A DNA stretch of 64,000 bases from DASRBN01 sp035294305. Lineage in GTDB: Bacteria; Chloroflexota; Ktedonobacteria; Ktedonobacterales; Ktedonobacteraceae. Below are positions 50,737 through 59,994 of this stretch, one piece after another. The notes beneath the pieces are model-generated. The model did no database searches and was not told the origin of the DNA. It saw only the letters and a list, made by a program, of their open reading frames with translations. The DNA is taken from the NCBI GenBank assembly GCA_035294305.1, contig DATGLD010000051.1, positions 186,001 to 250,000 on the forward strand, read 5' to 3'. A program made the translations under genes and the position numbers. The stretch's first letter is position 1. Each line of letters opens with the position of its first letter.

Positions 50737-51843
50737 ATGTCTACCAGCATTACAGAAATTACCGACCGCGAAGAATGGGACGATTTTTTAATTTGCCAGC
50801 CCCGCGGCCACCTGCTTCAATCATTTGAATGGGGCGAACTCAATCGCTACCTGGGCGGCCGCGTCTATCGCCTGGGAGCATTAGAAAACTGGCGCATGGT
50901 GGGTGCGATGCAGTTAACCGTCTCGCCCGTTCCGATTCCCATACCCGGATTGCGCTTCAACTGGCTCTATTGCTCGCGCGGCCCCACCGTCGAAAGCCCG
51001 AATGCGCCCGCGCTAAAGGCGCTGATCGAATTCACGCAGCAGATTGCGCGTAAAGAACGGGCCGTCGTGTTGCGCCTGGAACCCAACATCGCCGACGACG
51101 ATCCCAACCTGGAAACGTGGATCGCCGCCTATCGCGCCCTCGGCTTTGTGACCACCCCGTACGCGGTGCATGGCAGGCGCAGCTGGGTGCTCGATATTCG
51201 CCCTGGCGCCGAAGAACTACTTGCTAATTTCAAAATGACCTGGCGGCAGAACGTGCGCAGCGCCGAGCGCAAGGGTGTGATTATCCGCGAAGCAACTGGC
51301 GACGCCGATTTCGATGCCTACTACGACCTGCTCAAGATCACCAGCGAGCGCGACGCCTTCTTCATTCATAGCAAGGACTATCACAAGGAAATCTATCGCC
51401 AGTTCGCGTCTAAAGGCGATGCCGTCCTCTACCTGGCCGAACACGAGGGCGAGGCCATTGCCGCCAAGATGCTCATTCGCTTCGGCGACTGGTGCTGGGA
51501 CATGTTTGGCGCTTCATCCAACAATAAGCGCAACCTCAAACCCACCTATCTGTTGCAGTATCGCTGCATCCAGTGGGCGAAAGAGAAAGGTTGCAACTAC
51601 TTCGATTTCCGCACCATCCCTGAAGTGCTGGAGCCGGGCGAAGAGATGTGGGGCGTCTACGAATACAAGAAAGGTTTCGGAGGCTTTTCCCGCCTGAATA
51701 TGCCCACGCAGGATTACGTCTATCGTCCACTCATTTATAACGCCTGGCGCAAACTGGTTGAGGTGCGACGCGCCCGCCGCCGCGCTGAGCGCAAGAAGGT
51801 AGAACTGGAACGGGCCGCACGTGGAACGGGCCAGGGGACGTAG
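50737..51843 (+). CDS. FemAB/FmhB-like peptidyltransferase, copy 1
   Basis: 368 residues. It begins at the base after the GNAT stop. Two GNAT-like lobes fit the FemABX fold: HLLQSFEWGELNRYLGG near the start, then WRQNVRSAERKGV and TSERDAFFIH in the second lobe, then FDFRTIPEVLEPGEEMWGVY and YKKGFGG near the end. FemX-type enzymes use aminoacyl-tRNA to add residues to the lipid II peptide. The long helical arm that binds tRNA in FemA is not obvious. The C-terminus is a basic helix of about 30 residues. A near paralog follows. Confidence 0.85.
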   Translation: MSTSITEITDREEWDDFLICQPRGHLLQSFEWGELNRYLGGRVYRLGALENWRMVGAMQLTVSPVPIPIPGLRFNWLYCSRGPTVESPNAPALKALIEFTQQIARKERAVVLRLEPNIADDDPNLETWIAAYRALGFVTTPYAVHGRRSWVLDIRPGAEELLANFKMTWRQNVRSAERKGVIIREATGDADFDAYYDLLKITSERDAFFIHSKDYHKEIYRQFASKGDAVLYLAEHEGEAIAAKMLIRFGDWCWDMFGASSNNKRNLKPTYLLQYRCIQWAKEKGCNYFDFRTIPEVLEPGEEMWGVYEYKKGFGGFSRLNMPTQDYVYRPLIYNAWRKLVEVRRARRRAERKKVELERAARGTGQGT

Positions 51844-51891
51844 GCGCCCGATTGCTCGCAATTATTACATATACATGTTGAGAGGAATCTT

Positions 51892-52947
51892 ATGGAAGCG
51901 CGAATCATCACCGATTGCCAGCAGTGGAACGATTTCGTCGCGGCATCGGCCTGTTGTAATATCACTCAATCCTATGAATGGGGCGAACTGGCTCCTCACC
52001 TGGGAGCAGAGGCGCTGCGCGCTGGCGTTGTAGACGCAGATGGGCGGCTGTGCGCAGCCATGCTCATTCTGATTACCAGGGCACCCATCCTGCGCCGCAC
52101 CTATTTTTATTCGCCGCGCGGGCCCGTCATCGACGATCCCGATTCACCGGCTATGACCGTATTGCTCAATTTTGTAAAGGCCGAGGCGCTGCGGCGCGGC
52201 GCATTCATGCTTAAGATCGAACCGAGTGTACTCGATGGCGATAAGCGATGGCTGTCAGCTTTGAAGAAACGCGGCTTTCGCGCCAATCCCTACGCGGTGC
52301 ATATTCGTAACGAATGGGTGCTGGACATTCGACCGGATGAAAAGGATATCCTGGCCGGGATGAAGGAAAAATGGCGCTATAACCTGCGACTGGCCGGGCG
52401 CAAGGGCGTAACCGTGCGGCGCTGCCAGGGCAAGGCTGATCTCGACACCTTCTACGATATCTACCAGACGACCAGCGAGCGCGACCAGTTCTTCATTCAC
52501 AACAAAGACCACTATGAAGATGTGATGCGACTCTATAGTGAAGGCGACCGCGCCGCGCTTTTCCTGGCGGAATACGAAGGAAAGGCGATTGCCGGCATCA
52601 TCGTGCTGCGCCTGGGACACTGGAGCTGGTACATGTATGGCGCGTCCTCCAATGAATATCGCAACCTGATGCCCAATCACCTGTTGCAGTGGAACGGCAT
52701 GCAGTGGGCTAAATCCCATGGCTGCTGGTACTACAATTTTCGTGGCATTCCCGAAGTTCTGGAGGAGGGCCAGGAACTCTATGGCGTCTATGTCTTCAAG
52801 CGCGGCTTCGGTGGGTATGCCATGCGCTCCCTTGAAACGCACGACCTGGTCTATCAACCCTTGATTTATGGTATTTATATGCGTATGCTGGAAGTGAAGC
52901 GCAGGAGAGATGCGAAACGGACATCCGCAAGGCACGATTTATCGTGA
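51892..52947 (+). CDS. FemAB/FmhB-like peptidyltransferase, copy 2
   Basis: 351 residues with AGAGGAATC before the ATG. The same landmarks recur: ITQSYEWGELAPHLG, WRYNLRLAGRKGV, TSERDQFFIH, YNFRGIPEVLEEGQELYGVY and FKRGFGGY. The two proteins clearly derive from a duplication and may add successive residues to a peptidoglycan bridge. The gene starts 48 bases after copy 1 and 12 bases before the TM2 gene. Confidence 0.85.
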   Translation: MEARIITDCQQWNDFVAASACCNITQSYEWGELAPHLGAEALRAGVVDADGRLCAAMLILITRAPILRRTYFYSPRGPVIDDPDSPAMTVLLNFVKAEALRRGAFMLKIEPSVLDGDKRWLSALKKRGFRANPYAVHIRNEWVLDIRPDEKDILAGMKEKWRYNLRLAGRKGVTVRRCQGKADLDTFYDIYQTTSERDQFFIHNKDHYEDVMRLYSEGDRAALFLAEYEGKAIAGIIVLRLGHWSWYMYGASSNEYRNLMPNHLLQWNGMQWAKSHGCWYYNFRGIPEVLEEGQELYGVYVFKRGFGGYAMRSLETHDLVYQPLIYGIYMRMLEVKRRRDAKRTSARHDLS

Positions 52948-52959
52948 AAGGGAACAAGC

Positions 52960-53592
52960 ATGATGGGCAATTTCCAATCTTATGACCCGCGAGAGCCACA
53001 GCAGCAGCAGGCCCAATGGCAAGCGCCGTCACCGCAGCAGCAAGAATGGCAGGCGCGGCCCTATTCCGCGCCCCCGCAATATGGTCAATATCCAGGACAG
53101 GTACCGCTGGTGGCTATGGAGCCGCAGAAAAGCTGGCTTGCTACTGTGCTGCTATGCCAATTTTTAGGCCACCTCGGCATTCATCGCTTCTACACCGGGC
53201 GTATTGTCAGCGGCATCTTTCAACTGCTCACCCTGGGCGGCTTCGGCATCTGGACCTTGATCGATCTGATCATGATCCTCAGCGGCGATTTCAAAGATCA
53301 GTACAACCGCCCGCTCTATCATCCACCGGTAACGGGAGGAACTAGAAACTGGACCACTACGGCCTTTTTATGCCTGTTTCTTGGATGGCTTGGTATACAC
53401 CGCTTCTACACAGGACACGTCATCAGCGGCATCTTCCAACTGCTCACCTTCGGCGGCTTTGGCATCTGGACGCTTATTGACCTGATTCTGATCTACACGG
53501 ATAGCTTTAAGGACGATATGGGCCTGCTGCTAACCCGGGCAGAGCGCGTAGGGGCAAATGCCTATATGTATCCTGGTCAGGTCAAAGGGTGA
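52960..53592 (+). CDS. Double TM2-domain membrane protein
   Basis: 210 residues. A Gln/Pro-rich N-terminus (about 1-55) precedes two TM2 modules. Each has a first helix, a short loop and a second helix, with LGIHRFYTG and GIFQLLT[LF]GGFGIWTLIDL[IL]. The modules are about 80% alike, which points to an internal duplication. TM2 proteins usually carry one module and have no settled function. It is the last gene of the GNAT-FemAB run. Confidence 0.85.
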   Translation: MMGNFQSYDPREPQQQQAQWQAPSPQQQEWQARPYSAPPQYGQYPGQVPLVAMEPQKSWLATVLLCQFLGHLGIHRFYTGRIVSGIFQLLTLGGFGIWTLIDLIMILSGDFKDQYNRPLYHPPVTGGTRNWTTTAFLCLFLGWLGIHRFYTGHVISGIFQLLTFGGFGIWTLIDLILIYTDSFKDDMGLLLTRAERVGANAYMYPGQVKG

Positions 53593-53600
53593 AAGAGAAT

Positions 53601-54401
53601 TCACGCTCGCTTTCTCCGGCTCATAGATTGTATCCAGAATACCAGCCCCACCCCTAGAACACTGACGGCCAGCGAGAGCAGAGCGAGGGGCAGCGCTGCA
53701 TCCACTCCTGTCCCGCTCAATTGCACGTACAGGTAGACGGGCAGCGTATAGGGATGGTAGGCCAGCACAACCGTAGCTCCAAATTCGCCGAGGGCGCGCA
53801 GCCAGCCCAGGAGTAGCCCGGCGATGATGCCCGCGCGCGCCACCGGCAAATTCACGCGCCAGAAGACCTCCCAGGCGCCCTTTCCTAATGTCGCCGCTAC
53901 CTGCTCGAGGGCCGGGTCCACCGCCTCGAACGCCGAACGTGCCGCGATGATGACAAACGGCGAGGCGACGAATACTTGCGCCAGCACGATACCTGCGAAC
54001 GATGTATCAAGCTCTAATCCGGCGTTCGCAAAAGGGCCGCCGATAGGACCATAAGGGCCGTACAACAGCAGCAACATAATGCCACTCACGACTGGGGGAA
54101 ATACCAGCGGCAGATAGACCAGCATGGTCAGTAAAGCCCTGCCTGGAAAAGACCTGCGCGCCAGGATATAGGCGAGCGGGATGCCAAACAGGGTGGTGAT
54201 AGCTATCGCCAGGCTCGCGGAAAGTAGCGAGGTAATCAGCGCAGCGAGGGCCTGCGGGTCAGAAAGCTGCCCCGGCACATATGACCAGGGCAGCGTGAAT
54301 AAGAAGTAGACCAGCGGGATGATCAGGTAGAGCAGGAGTACTGCTCCTAAGAGCGCCAGAGACGCATGCCCGGCGCTGCCCTTTCTCAATAAAGCCTGCA
54401 T
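53601..54401 (-). CDS. Molybdate/tungstate-type ABC transporter permease
   Basis: 266 residues with six hydrophobic helices. The EAA loop is AAATLGKGAWEVFWRVNLP-like, which couples to the ATPase. Overall it resembles ModB/WtpB/CysT permeases. It begins six bases after the substrate-binding protein gene on the same strand. No ATPase gene follows; the next gene is convergent, so the ATPase must be elsewhere. Confidence 0.85.
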   Translation of the reverse strand: MQALLRKGSAGHASLALLGAVLLLYLIIPLVYFLFTLPWSYVPGQLSDPQALAALITSLLSASLAIAITTLFGIPLAYILARRSFPGRALLTMLVYLPLVFPPVVSGIMLLLLYGPYGPIGGPFANAGLELDTSFAGIVLAQVFVASPFVIIAARSAFEAVDPALEQVAATLGKGAWEVFWRVNLPVARAGIIAGLLLGWLRALGEFGATVVLAYHPYTLPVYLYVQLSGTGVDAALPLALLSLAVSVLGVGLVFWIQSMSRRKRA

Positions 54402-54407
54402 GTTGCC

Positions 54408-55445
54408 TCACGAATGCAGTATCGATTGCAGCTGGCTGGGGACCGCCGATGCGTCGCCGGAGACGGTGGGCGTTACCAGCGTCATACCATCTCCCGTCAG
54501 AATCGACTCACCCTGCTGCGAAAAGAGGAAGTTAACGAACGCAATCGCGCCCGCCATGTTTTTGCTCGTGTTGGGAATGGTGATAGTATACACGGTAGCC
54601 GAGCCTTTTGTCACGGTACCGGTTTTCGGGTCGGTATAACTGGCCTGAGCATAGGTACTGTTCAGACTCGGATCACTCAGGTTGATCTGGTCTGGCAGTG
54701 TGATGTAGGGCAGGTTGGCTTCTCTGGCCTCATTGAGATAGAAGAAACCGGCATCGAGCTGGCCCGAACCCAGGCGCGCCACCAGTTCCTCCTCAGGAAA
54801 GATCTGACCGCTATTTTCGGCAGAACCCAGAATCTTCTGCGCTAAATCGGGCTGGTTATAATACTTCTCGGCCAGTTCCATCACAATAATGGTGCGCACA
54901 CCCTTTGGATCGAGGGCCGGGTCGGTTCGCCCCAGGCGGAAGCCGGGCTCTTCCAGCACCTGGTACCACGGCTTGCTGCCATTGGCTGCCGCCTGTAGAT
55001 CGCTTGCGAACTTGCTGTTGGGGTTATAGCCGATCACAATCGAAGTGCGAGCAAAAGGAGCATACCAGGAGACATAGTTGCCATTCGCCGCTCCCATTAA
55101 ACTCTGGTCGACGCTTGCAGCCGCGCTGATAAAAATATCAGGCGTGCGCAGCTTGCCCTTGATCTCATTGGCCAGCGCCGTAGAACCTTTGCCTTCGCCC
55201 TCATAGGGATATCCCGTGGCCTGTGTAAAGGCCGGGCCAATCTTCTTCTCCATCAGATTGACCAGCGAACCGGCATAGAGCACAGAAACCTTGCTTTTGG
55301 GCGTCGCGGTTGGAGTCGTCGAACCGCTGCCGCTGGAATTGCCACAGGCCGCTAATAGTAGAGTAAGAAGAAATAAAAGTCCGCCCAGCCTGACCGCCAG
55401 TTTGAAGCGATGCCTGGGTGTAAAAGCCTGTTGCCCTGGAAACAT
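54408..55445 (-). CDS. Substrate-binding lipoprotein, WtpA/ModA-like
   Basis: 345 residues with AAGGAGG before the ATG. A signal with lipobox LLAAC (about 31-35) anchors it outside. VLYAGSLVNLMEKKIGPAF and GKGSTALANEIKG, with the later GRTDPALDPKGVR, are characteristic of WtpA-type tungstate/molybdate binding proteins. Related proteins bind other oxyanions, so tungstate or molybdate is the best guess. No molybdenum-cofactor riboswitch could be seen in the leader. Confidence 0.82.
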   Translation of the reverse strand: MFPGQQAFTPRHRFKLAVRLGGLLFLLTLLLAACGNSSGSGSTTPTATPKSKVSVLYAGSLVNLMEKKIGPAFTQATGYPYEGEGKGSTALANEIKGKLRTPDIFISAAASVDQSLMGAANGNYVSWYAPFARTSIVIGYNPNSKFASDLQAAANGSKPWYQVLEEPGFRLGRTDPALDPKGVRTIIVMELAEKYYNQPDLAQKILGSAENSGQIFPEEELVARLGSGQLDAGFFYLNEAREANLPYITLPDQINLSDPSLNSTYAQASYTDPKTGTVTKGSATVYTITIPNTSKNMAGAIAFVNFLFSQQGESILTGDGMTLVTPTVSGDASAVPSQLQSILHS

Positions 55446-55655
55446 AGAGGCCTCCTTGTAGTATTCGGACGGATATGGGGTACAAACGGGCCAGTGACCA
55501 GAAACTCAATCTATGAGTATTCAATCACTGTTTATATTGTAAGGAAGGAGGGAGGGGATGTCAAGGATATTGATGGCTTGATGTTCTACCCGTTGCTTCT
55601 CGCTCGCTCTTTTGTTACAATGTCCCCACTAAATATGAGATAATAGAGCATATTC

Positions 55656-56462
55656 ATGGGTATGGTCAGAGGAAAGGTACGGAAGCAGTCGGTGTCAAAA
55701 GTATATGCAATCGCCAACCAGAAGGGAGGGGTAGGTAAAACCACTACCGCTATCAACCTGGCCACCTATCTAGCTGCCGCGGGCCGGCGCGTTTTACTGG
55801 TAGATATGGACCCGCAGGCCAATACTACGAGTGGTATCGGAGTGTCTAAGAACTTACGCGAGCATACGATCTATGACTTGCTGGTGCAGGAAGATGACGC
55901 GCTTTCTATCTTTGATGTGCTGGTGCCGACGCAGCGGCGCGAGCTGGTTGTTGCTCCCTGTACAGTAGACCTGGCGGCGGCGGAGCTTGAACTGGTCGGA
56001 GCCCTGGCGCGCGAGAGCCGCCTGCGGCAAATACTGGAACCTATTCGCGGTCGCTGCGATTACATCCTGATTGATTGCCCGCCATCGCTCGGCCTGTTGA
56101 CCGTAAACGCATTGGTTGCCGCCGATGGTCTGATTATCCCTATTCAATGCGAATATCTGGCGCTGGAAGGCCTGACTCAACTGCTCAATACCATTCAAAT
56201 CATCAAATCCAAACTCAACCCCAATCTCTTCATCGCCGGCGTCGTCCTGACCATGTTTGACCCGCGCACGCGGCTGGCCGGGGAAATTGTGCGCGAAGTG
56301 CGTAACCACTTTCCCAAAGAGGCGTTCCAGACAATTATCAGTCGCAACGTCCGTTTGAGCGAGGCGCCCAGCTTTGGGCAGTCTATTCTTGATTACGATC
56401 CCTCCTCTCCAGGAGCGGTCGCCTATCGCACATTGGCGGAGGAGGTAATAGCTCGTGGCTAA
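55656..56462 (+). CDS. parA: Chromosome-partition ATPase ParA (Soj)
   Basis: 268 residues. The deviant Walker A is KGGVGKTT in YAIANQKGGVGKTTTAINLA, Walker A' is VDMDPQAN, and Walker B is YILIDCPPSLG. Length and the lack of an HTH extension fit the chromosomal type. The first 14 residues before the fold are a basic extension; a GTG at 55692 is an alternative start. It moves ParB-bound origins using ATP. It overlaps parB by eight bases. Confidence 0.95.
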   Translation: MGMVRGKVRKQSVSKVYAIANQKGGVGKTTTAINLATYLAAAGRRVLLVDMDPQANTTSGIGVSKNLREHTIYDLLVQEDDALSIFDVLVPTQRRELVVAPCTVDLAAAELELVGALARESRLRQILEPIRGRCDYILIDCPPSLGLLTVNALVAADGLIIPIQCEYLALEGLTQLLNTIQIIKSKLNPNLFIAGVVLTMFDPRTRLAGEIVREVRNHFPKEAFQTIISRNVRLSEAPSFGQSILDYDPSSPGAVAYRTLAEEVIARG

Positions 56463-57468
56463 GCAGAAATTCGGCCTGGGACGGGGGCTGGATGCTTTGA
56501 TATCGGGGGCCTCGGAAGTCATGGCCGCCCAGCAGCCCTCGCGCGTGGATGAACAGAATATCTTGCAGGTCGCTATCGATAGTCTTATGCCCAACCCACG
56601 CCAGCCGCGTAAGGTTTTCCGCGAGGATGATCCCAAATTGCTCGAATTGAGCGCCTCGATTAAAGAACACGGTCTGCTGCAGCCCCTGGTCGTGACGCGC
56701 CTGGGTGGAAATGCGGCAGAGCAAGCGGATAGCTGGTTTGGTGCCCCAACGACTGATAATCGCCCAGGCAATACAGCGGCGCAGAAAGACAAGACCGGTG
56801 TTGTACACTATCAGATCATTGCCGGCGAGCGGCGCTGGCGCGCTGCCCGGCTGGCGGGCCTGACAAGGGTGCCAGTTGTGGTCAAAGAGGCCACGCCCCT
56901 GGAAATGCTCGAACTGGCCCTGATCGAAAATATTCAACGCGCCGATCTGAATCCGATTGAGGAAGCGCTTGCCTACTCCGCCTTGATCGCCGAATTTGGC
57001 CTGACACAGGAGATGGTCGCCCGGCAGGTTGGCAAGGATCGCTCGACCATCGCTAATGCGCTGCGCCTCCTGCAACTGGCGCCGAAAGTGCGGGAAGCCC
57101 TGGTCAACCAGCTTGAGCATTTCACCGAGGGACACGCGCGCGCGCTGATCGGCATTACACGCGAGGAAGACCAGGTCGCTGCCATGCAAAAGATTATCAC
57201 ACTGAAACTGAATGTACGGCAGGCCGAGGAACTGGCCGCGCGCATCAAGGCGGCGGAACGCGACGACGCGGCGCGAGAGGAGATAGTAGTGCGTACTTCA
57301 AGACGAGCGCCCGATATAGAGGAACTGGAAGCGGAGTTTCGCAATGCGTTGATGGTCAAGGTTGATCTGAAGCGCAACGCGAAGGGCAGGGGGACACTAG
57401 TCCTACACTTCAATAACCAGGAAGAACTTGAGCGTTTATATAGCCAACTGGTGAAACGCGAAGACTGA
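56455..57468 (+). CDS. parB: Chromosome-partition protein ParB with an insertion
   Basis: 337 residues from a GTG at 56455 inside the end of parA. The ParA-stimulating N-terminus LGRGLDALI is present. The CTP-binding domain has NPRQPRKVF, HGLLQPLVV and GERRWRAA; LIENIQRADLNPIEEA and the HTH follow. Between HGLLQPLVVTRL and YQIIAGERRW there is an insert of about 35 residues (about 84-118) that most ParB proteins lack. No parS site (TGTTTCACGTGAAACA) was found nearby by eye. Confidence 0.94.
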   Translation: MAKQKFGLGRGLDALISGASEVMAAQQPSRVDEQNILQVAIDSLMPNPRQPRKVFREDDPKLLELSASIKEHGLLQPLVVTRLGGNAAEQADSWFGAPTTDNRPGNTAAQKDKTGVVHYQIIAGERRWRAARLAGLTRVPVVVKEATPLEMLELALIENIQRADLNPIEEALAYSALIAEFGLTQEMVARQVGKDRSTIANALRLLQLAPKVREALVNQLEHFTEGHARALIGITREEDQVAAMQKIITLKLNVRQAEELAARIKAAERDDAAREEIVVRTSRRAPDIEELEAEFRNALMVKVDLKRNAKGRGTLVLHFNNQEELERLYSQLVKRED

Positions 57469-57584
57469 TTTCAATCCCCAATGGGAGATCGGGAAAAAGT
57501 CTTGCTCCCGCCCCATCCGTACAAGACGAGTATACCACCAAACCCGAAAAGGCGGTGCAAATACTCTAGATAGAAGGATAGCAT

Positions 57585-58067
57585 ATGGCAACGCTTGAGA
57601 ATCCTTACGAAAAGGTACGCCCCAAGATGGTGGCCGCCCGGCTGGAGTTCATGAAACAACTGGCAAAATTCAGCAAGGATGAACTGACTCAACAGCCCGC
57701 CCCGGATGAGTGGTCGCCCCTCCAGCTGGCTTACCACCTCTATATCGCCGACGGCCTGGCGCTGGAGCAGATGCAGCTTGTGCAGACCGAAGATAATCCT
57801 ATGATCATAGCGACGGAAGAAGAGACGCCGCGCCTGACACGTGCTTCTGAACCGCCGGCCTCTCTCGATGCTGTGCTGGCGGGTATGGCAGCCCGGCGCG
57901 AAGAAATTTTCGAGTATCTTGCCGCTTTACCCGCGGAAGCATGGGAACGCCCGTTCCGCCATCCCAAATGGGGCGAGCGCAAGTTTTATCAACTGGTGAA
58001 TGTCCTGCCGCTCCACGAGCAGATACACGCGCAGCAACTGGCTGGGATCAAAGCGGCGCAGGGATGA
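57585..58067 (+). CDS. DinB-family protein
   Basis: 160 residues with GAAGGATAG before the ATG. A four-helix bundle is predicted. The metal-binding His triad of DinB/YfiT proteins is visible as His in LAYHLYIAD and the two His of LHEQIHAQQL. Members include thiol transferases using bacillithiol or mycothiol, but most are unassigned. The gene lies 116 bases after parB. Confidence 0.8.
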   Translation: MATLENPYEKVRPKMVAARLEFMKQLAKFSKDELTQQPAPDEWSPLQLAYHLYIADGLALEQMQLVQTEDNPMIIATEEETPRLTRASEPPASLDAVLAGMAARREEIFEYLAALPAEAWERPFRHPKWGERKFYQLVNVLPLHEQIHAQQLAGIKAAQG

Positions 58068-58250
58068 GAAGGTAGAATATATCATCATACTAAGAAAAAG
58101 GGTCTCTCGGATGTCATTATATCTTCTTCTCTTCTTCCCTATCTTCGCTATTCGCTACTTTGAGCTAACATAGCAAATTTTGGAAGCATACATGAAAGAT
58201 TGGGAAAGCCATGCTCTAAGTATAGATGAGGGAATAAGAGCAGATTTTCC

Positions 58251-58907
58251 TTATAACTCTAATTCTCTCCTGAGCTCTTCCAGGTAGGCATGCATGAAAG
58301 CCGTGCGCTGCTGCGCCATTGCGCGGCCCGTTTCCGTTGACATGCTATCCGCGAGCTTGAGCAACTTGGTGAAGAAGTGGTCGAGCATGTAGAGCCGGTC
58401 ATCGGGCGGGCGCTGCTCCGCGAATGGATCGTGCGGGTGATACGAGCGCGTTTGAGATGTGCGCCGTATGGTCGCAGTGATCGCCCAGCGTAGAATTCCG
58501 GTTGCTCCCAGGGCCTCCAGCCGGTCGGCATCGCGCACCACGCGCGCCTCTAATGTACGTGGCTCGATTCCCTGGCTGTAACTGTGTGCGATGATCGCAT
58601 GCAGTATGGCGTCTTTTTGTTCGGATGTTATGGGATAGGCTGAGAGCAGTTCGGAGGCCAGTGCTCCTGAAAGTTCAGCGTGATGCCGTGTTGTATCGTG
58701 TGAAAGACGGCCAATATCGTGCAACAGCGCGGCGGTACCGGCAATGAAACGATCCGCGCGTTCCCGCTCCGCGATGCGTACAGCAAGGTGATAGACCCTG
58801 CTTATATGTTCCCAGCCGTGAGCGGGATCGTCAAACCCGGCAAAACGTCGCTGCACATCGTCGTAAATTTCTGCCTCAATCTCTGCTTCTTTCGTTAGTA
58901 TCTCCAT
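58251..58907 (-). CDS. HD-domain phosphohydrolase
   Basis: 218 residues. The HD metal ligands are His in HGWEHISRV, HD in ALLHDIGRL, His near IIAHSYSQG and Asp in VRDADRLEALG. The family removes phosphate from nucleotides or similar compounds. The YedJ/PF01966 type is the closest by layout. It is a single leftward gene. Confidence 0.85.
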   Translation of the reverse strand: MEILTKEAEIEAEIYDDVQRRFAGFDDPAHGWEHISRVYHLAVRIAERERADRFIAGTAALLHDIGRLSHDTTRHHAELSGALASELLSAYPITSEQKDAILHAIIAHSYSQGIEPRTLEARVVRDADRLEALGATGILRWAITATIRRTSQTRSYHPHDPFAEQRPPDDRLYMLDHFFTKLLKLADSMSTETGRAMAQQRTAFMHAYLEELRRELEL

Positions 58908-59159
58908 AAGGATTGAAGTGGTCCTTTCGCCCGCCTGTGTTATGACTCTTCAACAGATAATACGATCATGGGCCGCTTTACCTGGTTAAAATCTCTCGTT
59001 TTTCTCAGTTTTCTTGAAAAATCCCCCAGGTGGGTGATGTCTTACAGCGCCCGGTTGCTCATACTAGACAATAGAAATCATAGCACAAGCAGCTATTAAA
59101 AGCACAACTTTACCAGTTCCTGCCTTTCACATCGTTGGATGGCTTGATAGGAGTCTTTC

Positions 59160-59984
59160 ATGCAACACAACCAGAATGGTGATAGATCGTCTGCCGCCCT
59201 GGCAACAGAAACGCGGTTCGCGAATACAGCCACTATAGGTTCAGATATTGAGACGTTTGCTGATACTAAAGTGGGTACACTTGAGATAAATGAACACCGC
59301 GGTCCTTCAAGGGCAGAGAGGCGTACCGCTGTAATCAGCGTGCTACTCGTTGATGACCACGCTTTGATGCGCGAGGGGCTACGCCAATTGCTGGCATTGG
59401 AACACGATATGAAAATCGCCGGTGAAGCAGTTGATGGGTATGACGCGTTGCGAAAGATACGCAGGCTGCGCCCCGATGTGGTTTTGATGGATATCAGCAT
59501 GCCCGTTGTAGATGGCCTGGCCGTGACGCGACAGATTACACAGGAAATTCCGTCGCCGGCCGTGATCATTCTGACCATGCATCGCCAGCAGCAGCAGATG
59601 TTGCAAGCTATGAAAAATGGCGCGCGCGGCTACTTGCTCAAGAGCGTCTCATCGCAAGAACTCGCGGAAGCGATTCGCAAGGTACGTGATGGCAGCATCT
59701 ACATCGAGCCCGAACTGGCGGGCGCTATTGTCCATGATTATCGTCGTCTATCCAACGCGATGCCGGGGAATTCATCGATCACGGAGCTTACGGAGAAAGA
59801 GCTTGAAATCATCCGTTACGTGGCGGCGGGTATGAGCAACAGAGAGATCGCGGACAGCCTGGCCTATTCGGAGAAGACGGTGAAAAACTACCTCTCGATT
59901 ATCTTCCAGAAATTAGGCATACGAGACCGCACGCAAGCGGCCATTTTTGCGCTGCGGCAAGGATTAATTCCTGAAGAGGAATAG
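59160..59984 (+). CDS. NarL/FixJ-family response regulator
   Basis: 274 residues with AGGAG before the ATG. A non-conserved extension of about 55 residues precedes the receiver domain (VISVLLVDDHALMREGLRQL; phospho-acceptor in VVLMDISMPVVDGL; Lys in YLLKSVS). The LuxR-type HTH is ELTEKELEIIRYVAAGMSNR to KTVKNYLSIIFQKLGIRDR. No sensor kinase gene is adjacent. The following membrane-protein gene is convergent. Confidence 0.9.
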   Translation: MQHNQNGDRSSAALATETRFANTATIGSDIETFADTKVGTLEINEHRGPSRAERRTAVISVLLVDDHALMREGLRQLLALEHDMKIAGEAVDGYDALRKIRRLRPDVVLMDISMPVVDGLAVTRQITQEIPSPAVIILTMHRQQQQMLQAMKNGARGYLLKSVSSQELAEAIRKVRDGSIYIEPELAGAIVHDYRRLSNAMPGNSSITELTEKELEIIRYVAAGMSNREIADSLAYSEKTVKNYLSIIFQKLGIRDRTQAAIFALRQGLIPEEE

Positions 59985-59994
59985 GATGATGAAG

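Noticed and set aside
55446..55655. Possible molybdenum-cofactor riboswitch before the WtpA-like gene
   Set aside because: I could not find the conserved paired elements; only a ribosome-binding site and AT-rich sequence are visible.
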